A DNA stretch of 64,000 bases from Anolis sagrei (taxonomy: Eukaryota; Chordata; Lepidosauria; Squamata; Anolidae). This document shows positions 55,661 to 64,000 of this stretch, piece by piece (within the stretch, counting starts at the first letter, position 1; every line of letters begins with the position of its first letter). The stretch is taken from contig NC_090025.1 of the NCBI RefSeq assembly GCF_037176765.1, positions 176,622,040 through 176,686,039 of the forward strand, read 5' to 3'. The translations under genes and the position numbers were made by a program. The notes beneath the pieces are model-generated. The model worked only from the letters and a program-made list of their open reading frames with translations, did no database searches and was not told the DNA's origin.

Positions 55661-55793
55661 CGTCCCCTCCTTTCTATCCTTGCTTCGCTCTCCTCACTCT
55701 CACTCCGCCCCCTCTCTTCCCTTATTCACAGACGCCTTTGCGGCATCTCCGTAACGCTGGGAGCTTCCGGACCCAGCTATCATACTATCACCA
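55652..55793. repeat. Unit A, copy 2
   Basis: Right-hand partner of 52256-52396; GC-richer, with several CG where copy 1 has TG or CA. Confidence 0.8.
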
Positions 55794-55839
55794 ACCCAAA
55801 CTTCTCTTACCTCTTTGCCTGGACTTGAATAACTCTGCC

Positions 55840-56173
55840 CGAGGTCTGCATGGTACTGATTTAAATATCCCGCCGGGGAGGCGGGGCGAAAGAGCGGTTC
55901 GGCTCTGATTGGCTCCTCCTGGTAGGGGGGCGGAGCCAGTGCGGGGAGGCGGGCGCGCGCTTGTTCCTCCTCTCCTGCTGACCGGCGGAGACGCAGCCTG
56001 GCTCTAAGGGGCGCCCTGCAGGGAAAGCAAGGGAAAGGAAAGGAAGCCCAGCAGGAGGAGAGGGAAGAGGCGGCTTTGGCGGCGGCCATGGCAGGGGCTG
56101 GGGGTTAGCGGCGCCTCCGCCTGCCCCCCTCTCTCTCTCCGAAGGGAAGAAGCAGCAGCGGCCGGAGCGCAGG
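55840..56173 (+). promoter_or_regulatory. DENND5B: DENND5B promoter and 5' UTR (CpG island)
   Basis: Dense CpG. An inverted CCAAT box (gattgg, 55907-55912) and GC boxes (gaggcggggcg near 55877, ggggcggagcc near 55926) lie 250-300 bases upstream of the start codon. The island continues through exon 1 to about 56350. A short upstream ORF lies at 56098-56118. Confidence 0.8.
56098..56118 (+). promoter_or_regulatory. Upstream ORF in DENND5B leader
   Basis: ATG in strong context (gccATGg), six codons (MAGAGG) and TAG, ending 55 bases before the main start. Confidence 0.55.
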
Positions 56174-56315
56174 ATGAGTTCCCCCGCGGCGGCGCCTCCG
56201 CCTGCTCCTCCTCCTCCGGGGCCCGGCTCCGGCTCGGCCTCCTGCCGCTTCGCCCACTACTTCGTCCTCTGCGGGATCGACGCCGATAGCGGGCTGGAGC
56301 CGGACGAGTTGGCCG
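56174..56315 (+). CDS. DENND5B: DENND5B coding exon 1 (gene continues beyond window)
   Basis: DENND5B is a large DENN-domain protein acting as a guanine-nucleotide exchange factor for Rab GTPases in membrane trafficking. This exon encodes 47 residues plus one base: a Pro/Ala-rich start ([11 protein letters not shown]), then [20 protein letters not shown] and PDELA, followed by donor GTAAGG (56316). '[20 protein letters not shown]' is the start of the upstream DENN region and is essentially identical in mammalian DENND5B. The paralogue DENND5A shares part of this motif, but the neighbouring AMN1 and ETFBKMT support DENND5B. The start has A at -3. No second exon is seen before 64000. Confidence 0.95.
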
Positions 56316-56589
56316 GTAAGGAAGGAAGGAAGAAAGGGAAGGAGGGAGGGAGACAAAGAAGGGGCCGCTTTGTGTTCCTCCTGCCCAGTCCATCTTTCCC
56401 TCCCCATCCATCTCCGGTTTCCCTTTCTCCTTTGCCCCTCTCTCCCCCTTGAATATATATTCTTAGCCCGCTTTGCGCCGGATTGAGAGAAGGAGGGTCT
56501 GTCCAGACAGGCGAATTAAACCCCCTTCGGGTTTGTTTATATGGCGCCCCTCTTCTTGGGAAGGGATAGGACAGGGGCAAGGAAGAGTG

Positions 56590-57530
56590 GGCCCTTCCTT
56601 TGCCCCACTTTGCTTACCATCCCTTTGGAGCCACTGTGTATGCTTTCTCTGTATTTATTTGGGGTCTTTTGGGGGGCTTTCACAAACCAGCCCCACTTGG
56701 CTGAGCATCCCTTTGAGCCACTGTGTGGGCCTTCTGTATATTTATGTGGGGTCTTGTGGGGGGCTTCTCAAGCCAGCCCCACTTGGCTGAGCATCCCTTT
56801 GGAGCCACTGTGTATGCCTTCTCTGTATTTATATGGGGTTTTGTGGGGGGCTTCAAAAACCAGCCCCACTTTGCTGAGCATCCCTTTGGCACAGTGTATG
56901 CCTTCTCTGTATTTATATGGGGTTTTGTGGGGGCTTCAAAAACCAGCCCTACTTTACTGAGCATCCCTTTGGAGCCAATGTGTATGCCTTCTCTGTATTG
57001 ATTTGGGATCTTTAGGGTCTTCACAAACCAGCCCCACTTTGCTGAGCATCCCTTTGGAGCCACAGTGTGGGCCTTCTCTGTATTTATGTGGGGTTTTGTG
57101 GGAGGGGGGGCTTCACAGACCAGCCCCACTTGGCTGAGCATCCCATTGAGCCACTGTGTATGCCTTCTCTATATTTATATGGGGTCTGTGGGGGCTTCAC
57201 ACACCAGTCCCACTTTACTGAGCATCCCTTTGGAGCCACGGTGTGGGCCTTCTGTATATTTATGTGGGGTCTTTGGGGGGCTTCACAGACCAGCCCCACT
57301 TTACTGAGCATCCCTTTGGAGCCACGGTGTGGGCCTTCTGTATATTTATATGGGGTCTGTGGGGGCTTCACAAAGCAGCCCCACTTTGCTGAGCATCCCA
57401 TCGGAGCCACTGTTTATGCTTCTCTCTATTTATGTGGGGTCTTGTGGGGGGCTTCACAAACCAGCCCCACTTTACTGAGCATCCCTTTGGAGCCACTGTG
57501 TGTGTGCCTTCTCTGTATTGTCTTCTTTGC
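56590..57530 (+). repeat. Minisatellite of ~86-bp units in DENND5B intron 1
   Basis: The landmark 'catccctttggagccac' (with variants) recurs at 56618, 56706, 56792, 56879, 56962, 57047, 57139, 57223, 57309, 57394 and 57480. Spacing is 83-92 bases, so about 11 units. Confidence 0.93.
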
Positions 57531-57825
57531 AGCCCGAGCTCTTTCTCTTCTTCTTCCCTTGCCATGGAAATTAGGGAGGAAAAGATGCAATGAGTAGAAC
57601 TATTATGGAGGAAAGGGTCCTTTAAACTACTATCGCTCTCCCTTTCCTTCTAGGTTCTGTGCTTTCCCTTTTGGCTGCTCCCCAAATGGATCTCCAGCCC
57701 TAATTCTAGCTCTTCTTTCCTCTCCTCCTCCCACCCTTTTCCTCCCAAATCGTGATGCCTCCCAACTGCAGTGCCTGGGTTTGGTTATTATGTCACTGCC
57801 AAGAGGCACCACGTTTCAGTGCAGT

Positions 57826-58053
57826 CGTCCTCCTCCTCTTCTTCCTCCTCCTCCTCTTCTTCCTCCTCCTCCTCTTCTTCTTCCTCCTCTTCTTTCTCCT
57901 CTTCCTCCTCCTCTTCTTCTTCCTCCTCTTCTTCTCTTCCTCCTCCTCCTCCTCTTCTTCCTCCTCCTCTTCCTCCTCTTCTTCCTCCTTCTTCTCTTCT
58001 TCTTCTTCCTCCTCCTCTTCTTCCTCCTCTTCTTCCTTCTTCTCTTCCTCCTC
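57826..58053. repeat. Polypyrimidine tract (TCC/TTC)n
   Basis: About 228 bases of almost pure C/T on the + strand, made of tcctcc and tcttct blocks. Confidence 0.95.
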
Positions 58054-58370
58054 CTGGCAGATGAGGGATAGATCCCCCAAAACCCTGCTTTTGTACTGTC
58101 ACCTCAAGAGTCTGGGATCTTCTGTTCACTTCCCATATTTGCCTCCTTTCCTCATCAGTGCTCAGCTAGGTCCAAAGAGCACCCAAGCTACCTTTGTCAC
58201 CACTTCGGCTGATTTACCTTTGCTTTTTGGAAGAGAGAAGGGATGGGTTGCACAACTGCTGTGTCAGGGCTAAAGGTGGTCACAAAGAGAGGCTTACCAT
58301 CAATACCCATGTATATGTCAGCCTCTTGTATAATAAGTTGAGGGAGGTAAAATTACGGGTTTTGATATTT

Positions 58371-58619
58371 TTTGTGTCAGGAGTAACTTGATTAACTGCA
58401 AGTCGCTTCTGGTGTGAGAGAATTGGTCATCTGCAATAATGGCCTAGGGTACACCCAGATGTTTTTACTATCCTGTGGGAGGCTTCTCTCATGTCTTTGC
58501 ACAGGAAGCTGGAGCTGACAGATGGGAGCTCACCCCATTCCCCAGATGCGAATTGCTGACCTGTCAGTCATCAGTCCTACTGGCACAAGGGTTTAACCCA
58601 TTGCACCACCGGGAGTTCC
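58371..58619 (-). repeat. tRNA-derived SINE (second family)
   Basis: tgtgtcaggagtaacttgat to cattgcaccaccgggag. Confidence 0.88.
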
Positions 58620-58687
58620 CTGCAATCACAAGTAACAATATTAAAAATAACAGTAGGGAAACGTTTGAGGTTCTCTCGGTACAGACT

Positions 58688-58843
58688 TTGGCCCCATCTA
58701 CACTGACATTATAATTGAGATTGAACTGGATTATATGGCAGTGTAGACCCATTATAATCCAGTTCAATATGCATTATAATTGTCTGCAATGACCATATAA
58801 TGCCGTTCGATATGCAATACATGGCAGTGTAGATGGGGCCTTC
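58688..58843. mobile_element. MITE with ggccccatctacact ends
   Basis: ggccccatctacactgacat and its inverted partner cagtgtagatggggcc. Confidence 0.75.
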
Positions 58844-58937
58844 ACCCTTGCCTTATTTTGGAAAGGAGACAGTTCGTTTCTTTAATGCTAAGAGTTAGGG
58901 TGCAGTATTCAGACCGATCCACGAAAAAAGCCAACGC

Positions 58938-59406
58938 ATATTGTCAAAGGCTTTCATGACCGGGATCACAGGGTTGCTGTGAGTTTCCTGGGCTGTATGG
59001 TCATGTTCCAGAAGCATTCTCTCCTGACATTTCACCCACATCTATAGCAGCCATCCTCAGAGGTTGTGAGATCTGTTGGAAACTAGGCAAGTGCAGGAGA
59101 ATTCCAGACAAGAAACTACCAGGGCCAGCTAACACCTCCATACAAAGGATACCCCGAGGCAGGAACCAACCAGGCTTTGAAGCTGCAAGGCTTCAAATGA
59201 TAGCCATTTGCAACATTCACACTTGCCTCAAGCAGGCAGGAGTTCTTTCTCCCACTGTGGACATTCCATAGATACATAAACGCAATTTTCTTAGTTCCCA
59301 AGAGACCTTACAACCTCTGAGGATGCGTGCCATAGATCTGGACAAAACGTCAGGAGAGAATGCTTCTGGAACATGGCCATACAGCCTGGAAAACTCACAG
59401 TCCAGC
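58938..59406. mobile_element. Fold-back PLE copy
   Basis: Reverse end (58938-59093) joined to forward sequence (59094-59406) at the same 'ggaaactaggcaagtgcagg' junction as the copy at 14018. The forward hammerhead has lost stem II pairing. Confidence 0.8.
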
Positions 59407-59984
59407 AACACATGTTTCTTGGGTTGATTTTTTGACTCAAAATTGTAAATTTGTACATGAGCATACAGGTTAATATTTCAACATGTGTCCGGGTCTGATT
59501 GTCTGCTCTGCGGGCCCTCTCAGAATAATGTAGTCCGAATCTAGCCTTTGATGAAATTGTACCTTTAGGCAGGGATTGTGTAACATTTCGGGGGTTTTTC
59601 TACGATGCCTAAAAGCTTTAGAATAAGATTGTACCAAAACAAACAAACAGAAAAAGGAGGCCTTTATATAACACAGATAACGTGCCTTGCAAACTGCAGA
59701 TGCATTTGTAACACTGGGTGAACCTCCAGCTGTAATGCATCCTCACCCTATTACTCATACCAAGTTAATTGCTGTGCTGGGCACCTGAAAAAAGTTCAGA
59801 GGCACAACACTACACACAGACCTATAGATCTTAGATATTCTAGAAAGGAAATACGCTATGGAGGCATCACTTAAAGAAAACCCTACTTTTAAGAGGAAGA
59901 GACTATGTGTAATCTTAGAATCCAGAGGAATCAATAGCCTCGAGTCCAGATCATTATTGTGCATTAGCTGCCAATTTCACAAAA
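59407..59984. other. DENND5B intron 1, no feature recognised
   Basis: No gene or repeat assigned. Confidence 0.45.
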
Positions 59985-60248
59985 CCCTAGATCAGGCATG
60001 GGCAAAGTTTCTAACATGGGGGCTGCATGGTGGGCCAGAGCAGGGTGGGTGGGCCACAATGGAGGGGGTCCTCCTCAAGTTCCCTCCCTGCCCTTTTCTC
60101 CCCTTTCGCTTCTCTTTCAGAGACAGAAAGTGAAGGAAAGATGGGAAATATTTGGGTCCCAAAAAGGGTTCGCCTTGGTCAGGATGAGATGGTGGACAGG
60201 AGAGAAAAAGTCTGTCCATTAGACTCCGCTTTGCCTACTCCTGATATG

Positions 60249-60690
60249 GAATCCTAGAATCCTACAGCTGGAAGAGACCCCAAAGGGCCATCCAGTCCAA
60301 CCCTCTGCCATGCAAGAAGTGCAAGAAGTGATCAAAGCACTCCCGATAGACCAGTGGTTCTCAACCTGTGGGTCCCCAGATGTTTTGGCCTTCAACTCCC
60401 AGAAATCCTAATAGTTGGTAAACTGGCTGGGATTTCTAGGAGTTGTAGGCCAAAACACCTGGGGACCCACAAGTTGAGAACCACTGCGATAGACAGTCGC
60501 TGCAGAAAAGCCTCCAGAGAAGGAGACCCCACCACACTCCGAGGCAGCCTATGACACTCCAACAGCTCTTCCTAATCTTTCCAGTTGAATCTCTTTCCCT
60601 GCCATTTGAAACCATTGCTCCTTTGTGCCCTGGAATCTAGAGAAGCAGAAAGTCAGTTTCCCACCACTGCCTCAATAGGATACCCTTTTA
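60249..60690 (-). mobile_element. CR1 fragment split by a MITE
   Basis: cctagaatcctacagctgga up to 60343, resuming at 60495 with gtcgctgcagaaaagcctcc. Confidence 0.82.
60352..60486. mobile_element. SPIN-ended palindromic MITE with perfect TSD
   Basis: cagtggttctcaacctgtgg / cacaagttgagaaccactg; identical CGATAGAC at 60344-60351 and 60487-60494. Confidence 0.93.
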
Positions 60691-60764
60691 AATCTTGAAA
60701 CATGGATCTCATGTTCTCTCTCTACCTACCCCCGAAGTCAGGAGCAGAATTCAGAACGATCCTA

Positions 60765-61496
60765 ACAGATTAGAGAGATGGGCTAAAACTTGACAGCAGA
60801 ACATGTGAAAAAGATCTTGGAGTCCTCGTGGACAACTAGTTAAACATGAGCAGACAATGTAATGCAGTGGCAAAAAAAGCCAATGGGATTTTGGCCTGCA
60901 TAAATAGGAGTATAAATAGGAGTCTAGTGTCTAGATCCAGGGAAGTTATGCTACCCCTCTATTCTGCCTTGGTCAGACCACACCTGGAATCACACTGTGT
61001 CCAATTCTGGGCACCGCAATTGAAGGGAGATGGTGACAAGCTGGAATGTGTCCAGAGGAGGGCGGTTAAAATGATCAAGGGTCTAGAAACAAGCCCTATG
61101 ATGAGTGGCTGAAAGAGCGGGCATTTTTAGCCTGCAGAAGAGAAGGCTGAGAGGAGATATGATGAGGACCATTTATAAATATGTGAGTCGAAGTCATGGG
61201 GAGGAGGGAGCAAGCTTGTTTTCTGCTTCCCTGGAGACTAGGACGCGGAACAATGGCTTCAAACTACAGGAAAGGAGATTCCACCTGAATATGAGGAAGA
61301 ACTTCCTGACTGTGAGAGCTGTTCAGCAGTGGAACTCTCTCCCATGGAGTGTGGTGGAGGCTCCTTCTTTGGAGACTTTTAAACAGAGGCTGGATGGCCA
61401 TCTGTCGGGGGTGCTTTTAATGCAGTTTTCCTGTGTCTTGGCAGGGGGTTGGATTGGATGGCCCATGAGGTCTCTTCCAACTCTATGATTCTCTTT
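60765..61496 (+). mobile_element. CR1 LINE 3' part
   Basis: Longest CR1 copy in the window. Encodes '[17 protein letters not shown]', '[20 protein letters not shown]', '[13 protein letters not shown]', then in another frame 'SLQKRRLRGDMMRTIYKYV' and 'FHLNMRKNFLTVRAVQQWNS', and ends with attct. Confidence 0.93.
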
Positions 61497-62165
61497 TCCA
61501 AGCTAAACATCCCCCAGGAGGAAAGTAGGAAGGAAAAAAGAGAAGGAAAGAAGGAAATGGAGGGAGGGAGGAAAGAGAGATGGAAGGAATGACGAAAGGG
61601 AAGGAAGTAAGGAGAAAGAGAGAGAGGAAAGAAGGAATGAAGGATGGAAAGGTGGAAGGGAAGGAGGGAGAGAGGGAGAAAGAAGGAGGGAAGAGAGAAG
61701 GAAGGAATGACAAAAGGGAAGGAAGGAGAAAGAGAGAGAGGGAAGGAATGAAGGCTAGAAAGATGGGAAGGGAAGGAAGGAGGAAGGGAGGGAAGAAGGA
61801 AAGAGAGAAGGAAAGAATGACAAAAGGGAAGGAAGAAGAAAGAGAGAGCGGAAAGAGGGAAGGAAGGAATGTAGGACGGAAAGGTGGAAGGGAAGGAAGG
61901 AGGGAGGGAGAAAGAGGGAGGGAAGAAAGAAGGAAAGAGAGAAGGAAGGAATGAAGGATGGAAAGATGGAAGTGGCGGAAGGAGGAAGGGAGGGAAGGAA
62001 GAAGGAAAGAGAAGGAAAGAATGACAAAAGGGAAGGAAGGAGAAAGAGCGGGAAGAGGGAAGAAAGGAATGTAGGATGGAAAGGTGGAAGGAAAGGAAGG
62101 AGGGAGGGAGAAAGAGGGAAGGAAGGAGGAAGGAAAGAGATAAAGAAGGAATGATAGGATGGTGG
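61497..62165. repeat. Polypurine tract (GGAA/GGGA)n
   Basis: About 670 bases of A/G on the + strand with a loose higher-order phrase (gaaggaatgacaaaaggga) recurring. Confidence 0.95.
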
Positions 62166-62245
62166 GAGAGAGGAGAGCCTGAGAAAAGAGCCCAAGGGCC
62201 CGCATCTGGCCCCAAGGCCTAGGTTTGCCCATACCTGTCCTAAAT

Positions 62246-62663
62246 CCCTTTTCTGTTCAAATGCTCATCCATAATAGATGAATGTTATTAATTTTCTCCA
62301 TGTGCCTCCTCTCCCCAAGCTGTCTGCACGCATTGTCCTTTTGGCCTTAGTAGTTTGCTCATGAACCAATTGAGATTGTATTTATCCATCAGCGCTAATC
62401 CTAAAAGCATTTGTACATGCTGCGGAGAAACACTGGTCATATAATTTTTAGTAGTTTCAGCAGGATTTGCAGACAGATAAAAAGTGGGATGGATGCCAGG
62501 AAACCTCGGCTGCATCACTAGCTAACCAGCTGTGCAAGGAAAGGAAAATCGTATCATAATAGGGATTGACTGCAAGAACAATTCCAAAGCACTATTCAAA
62601 TGGACATTGTTTGGGTACGTGTTGTTTACAGCTATCAGAGGTAGACAACAATTATATATAACA
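62246..62663. other. DENND5B intron 1, no feature recognised
   Basis: No gene or repeat assigned. Confidence 0.4.
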
Positions 62664-62671
62664 TTGTAGAT

Positions 62672-62865
62672 CACGTATAAGCAAACTTGGGCCCTCCAGG
62701 TGTTTTGGACTTCAACTCCCACCATTCCTAACAGCCTCAGGCCCTTTCCTTTTCCCCCTCAGCCGCTTAAGCGGCTGAGTGGGGAAAGGAAGAGGCCTGA
62801 GGCTGTTAGGAATGGTGGGAGTTGAAGTCCAAAACACCTGGAAGGCCCAAGTTTGCCCATACCTG
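62672..62865. mobile_element. Extended palindromic hAT MITE with perfect TSD
   Basis: Identical TTGTAGAT at 62664-62671 and 62866-62873. The inner palindrome around ccgcttaagcgg extends the usual arms. Confidence 0.92.
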
Positions 62866-62873
62866 TTGTAGAT

Positions 62874-63398
62874 GAAACATTTTAGTTTGAATTACTGATC
62901 AATAAGCATGTAGCTTCCAGAAGCTTTTGTTATATAACTGGGTTTATTTATAATTTTTCATGAAATAAAGTAGCTGGATATAATTTTTTTTGAGTAGGTG
63001 TATGCCATGTTTCATGATCGCGAACTGCTTTAATTTCCAGTGTAAGTAGAGCTATATATAGCGTTTGCTAAAATAGAGATCAGTTTGAGTTAAATCCTTT
63101 GCATGATTTTGCTTAAAACTAATGCAAGTGGTGAATTGTGTGTTTCTTTTTAAAGTAACACATCTTGGTGTTGAACAAAAGAGGTTTTTGGTCTAGTTTT
63201 GTGCCATCAAAGCCTAAGCAAATTATTATTGCCGTGATTTGCACAGGCCCTCGTCTTGCATAGGCCTCTAAACAGTTCTATTTTGATCTCATAAGGAAGA
63301 TTTGTACATTCAATCTGTCTTCAATGCACCATATGCTGTCTTAGCGTCCTGAAACCTTTCTGTGTTTGCATATGGATTAATGTGCTCACCCCATAATG
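62874..63398. other. DENND5B intron 1, no feature recognised
   Basis: No gene or repeat assigned. Confidence 0.4.
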
Positions 63399-64000
63399 TG
63401 ACCATATACTTATGCAGTTCAGTGAGAGCCATACTGTATTATGGAGTTGTATACTGACCATATAATGCAGTTTAGTGCCATTCATGGAGCCTCCGGTGGC
63501 ACAGTGGGTTAAACTCCTGTGTCGGCAGGACTGAAGACCGACAGATCGCAGGTTCGAATCCGGGAAGGGGCAAATGAACTCTATCAGCTCCAGCTCCTCA
63601 TGCGGGGACATGAGAGAAGCCTCCCACAAGGATGATAAAAACATCAAATCATCCGGGCGTCCCCTGGGCAACGTCCTTGCAGACGGCCAATTCTCTCATA
63701 CCAGAAGCGACTTGCAGTTTCTCAAGTCGCTCCTGACACGATAAAAAAGTGCCATTCATATTGCATGATCCCTAATATCATGCAACATGAATGGCACTGA
63801 ACTGCATTATATGGTCAGCAGAGAAATTAGGGTTCTCTGCAGACCATATAATGCAGTTCAGTGCCATTCATGTTGCATGATATTAGGGTTCTCTGCTTAC
63901 CATATAATACAGATCAGTGCCGTTCATGTTGCATTATAGGGTTCTACATTGATTATATAATGCAGTTCAGTGCCATCCATGTTGCATGATATTAGGGTTT
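63399..64000. repeat. ~55-bp satellite, running off the window
   Basis: accatataatgcagttcagt recurs at 63399 (variant), 63457, 63843, 63899 and 63952; one unit near 63770-63815 is inverted. Confidence 0.85.
63486..63747 (+). repeat. Full-length tRNA-derived SINE (second family) with TSD
   Basis: 262 bp from ggagcctccggtggcacagt to gctcctgacacg plus an A-run; 12-bp target duplication AGTGCCATTCAT at 63474-63485 and 63748-63759. The best copy for defining this family. Confidence 0.95.

Larger units (their letters stand above)
59993..62237 (+). mobile_element. hAT shell with nested CR1s, MITE and purine tract
   Basis: Ends caggcatgggcaaag / tttgcccatacctg; flanks CCCTAGAT (59985-59992) and TCCTAAAT (62238-62245) match at 6 of 8. 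The hAT interior is reduced to short parts at both ends. Confidence 0.6.

Noticed and set aside
56004-56411. Reverse-strand frames over the CpG island (100-135 residues)
   Set aside because: High GC makes stops rare; the forward DENND5B exon explains the conservation.
56541-57597. Several open frames of 80-176 residues on both strands with repeated 'LYGVLWGA' or 'AKWGWFVKP' phrases
   Set aside because: They are translations of the 86-base minisatellite; the frame shifts with every unit, so no stable protein repeat exists.
57752-58273. Open frames rich in Ser, Leu/Phe, Pro or Glu
   Set aside because: Artifacts of the (TCC/TTC)n tract read in different frames and strands.
61379-62232. Frames of 249 and 278 residues, rich in Ser, Pro, Phe and Leu
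   Set aside because: Reverse translation of the polypurine tract plus CR1 sequence; no domain or splice context.

Overview
The window reads as nuclear DNA of a squamate reptile, most likely an iguanian (Anolis-like) lizard. The evidence is a set of spliced vertebrate genes separated by very repeat-rich DNA. The repeats include Sauria-type tRNA SINEs with a Bov-B-like tail, a second tRNA-derived SINE ending in a 'caagtcgctcctgacacg' type tail, CR1 LINEs ending in attctatg repeats, Penelope-like elements, SPIN-like hAT elements, Helitrons, mariner and an R4/Dong LINE.

Three host genes are supported. AMN1 (+) has seven coding exons between 1224 and 18461 and encodes about 264 residues. ETFBKMT (METTL20) (-) has three coding exons between 33391 and 22932 and encodes about 266 residues. 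DENND5B (+) is present as its first coding exon only, 56174-56315; the rest lies beyond the right edge. The order and the convergent AMN1/ETFBKMT arrangement match human 12p11.21 (inverted as a block). Promoter-like regions lie at about 0.9-1.3 kb (AMN1), 36.65-36.80 kb (candidate for ETFBKMT) and 55.84-56.35 kb (DENND5B).

Layout: 0-0.9 kb AT-rich satellite; 0.9-19 kb AMN1 with large repeat-filled introns; 19-22.7 kb intergenic repeats; 22.7-36.8 kb ETFBKMT; 36.8-55.8 kb intergenic, with a three-level transposon nest (38.1-40.6 kb), old LTR DNA (43 kb) and a degenerate telomere-like block broken up by insertions (52.8-55.7 kb); 55.8-64 kb DENND5B promoter, exon 1 and part of intron 1, which holds an 86-bp minisatellite, long polypyrimidine and polypurine tracts, a nested hAT element and the start of a ~55-bp satellite.

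The three genes are not known to form a pathway: AMN1 is an LRR protein, ETFBKMT is a mitochondrial lysine methyltransferase of ETFB, and DENND5B is a Rab GEF. I did not find an undescribed gene system. The most interesting material is structural: conserved hammerhead-ribozyme cores in the Penelope-like copies, fold-back Penelope copies with a recurring junction, one ~420-bp core carried by both a Helitron and a hAT family, an inverted duplication around the last ETFBKMT exon, and the telomere-like block. All calls come from reading the sequence by eye; family names rest on remembered motifs and were not checked by database search.
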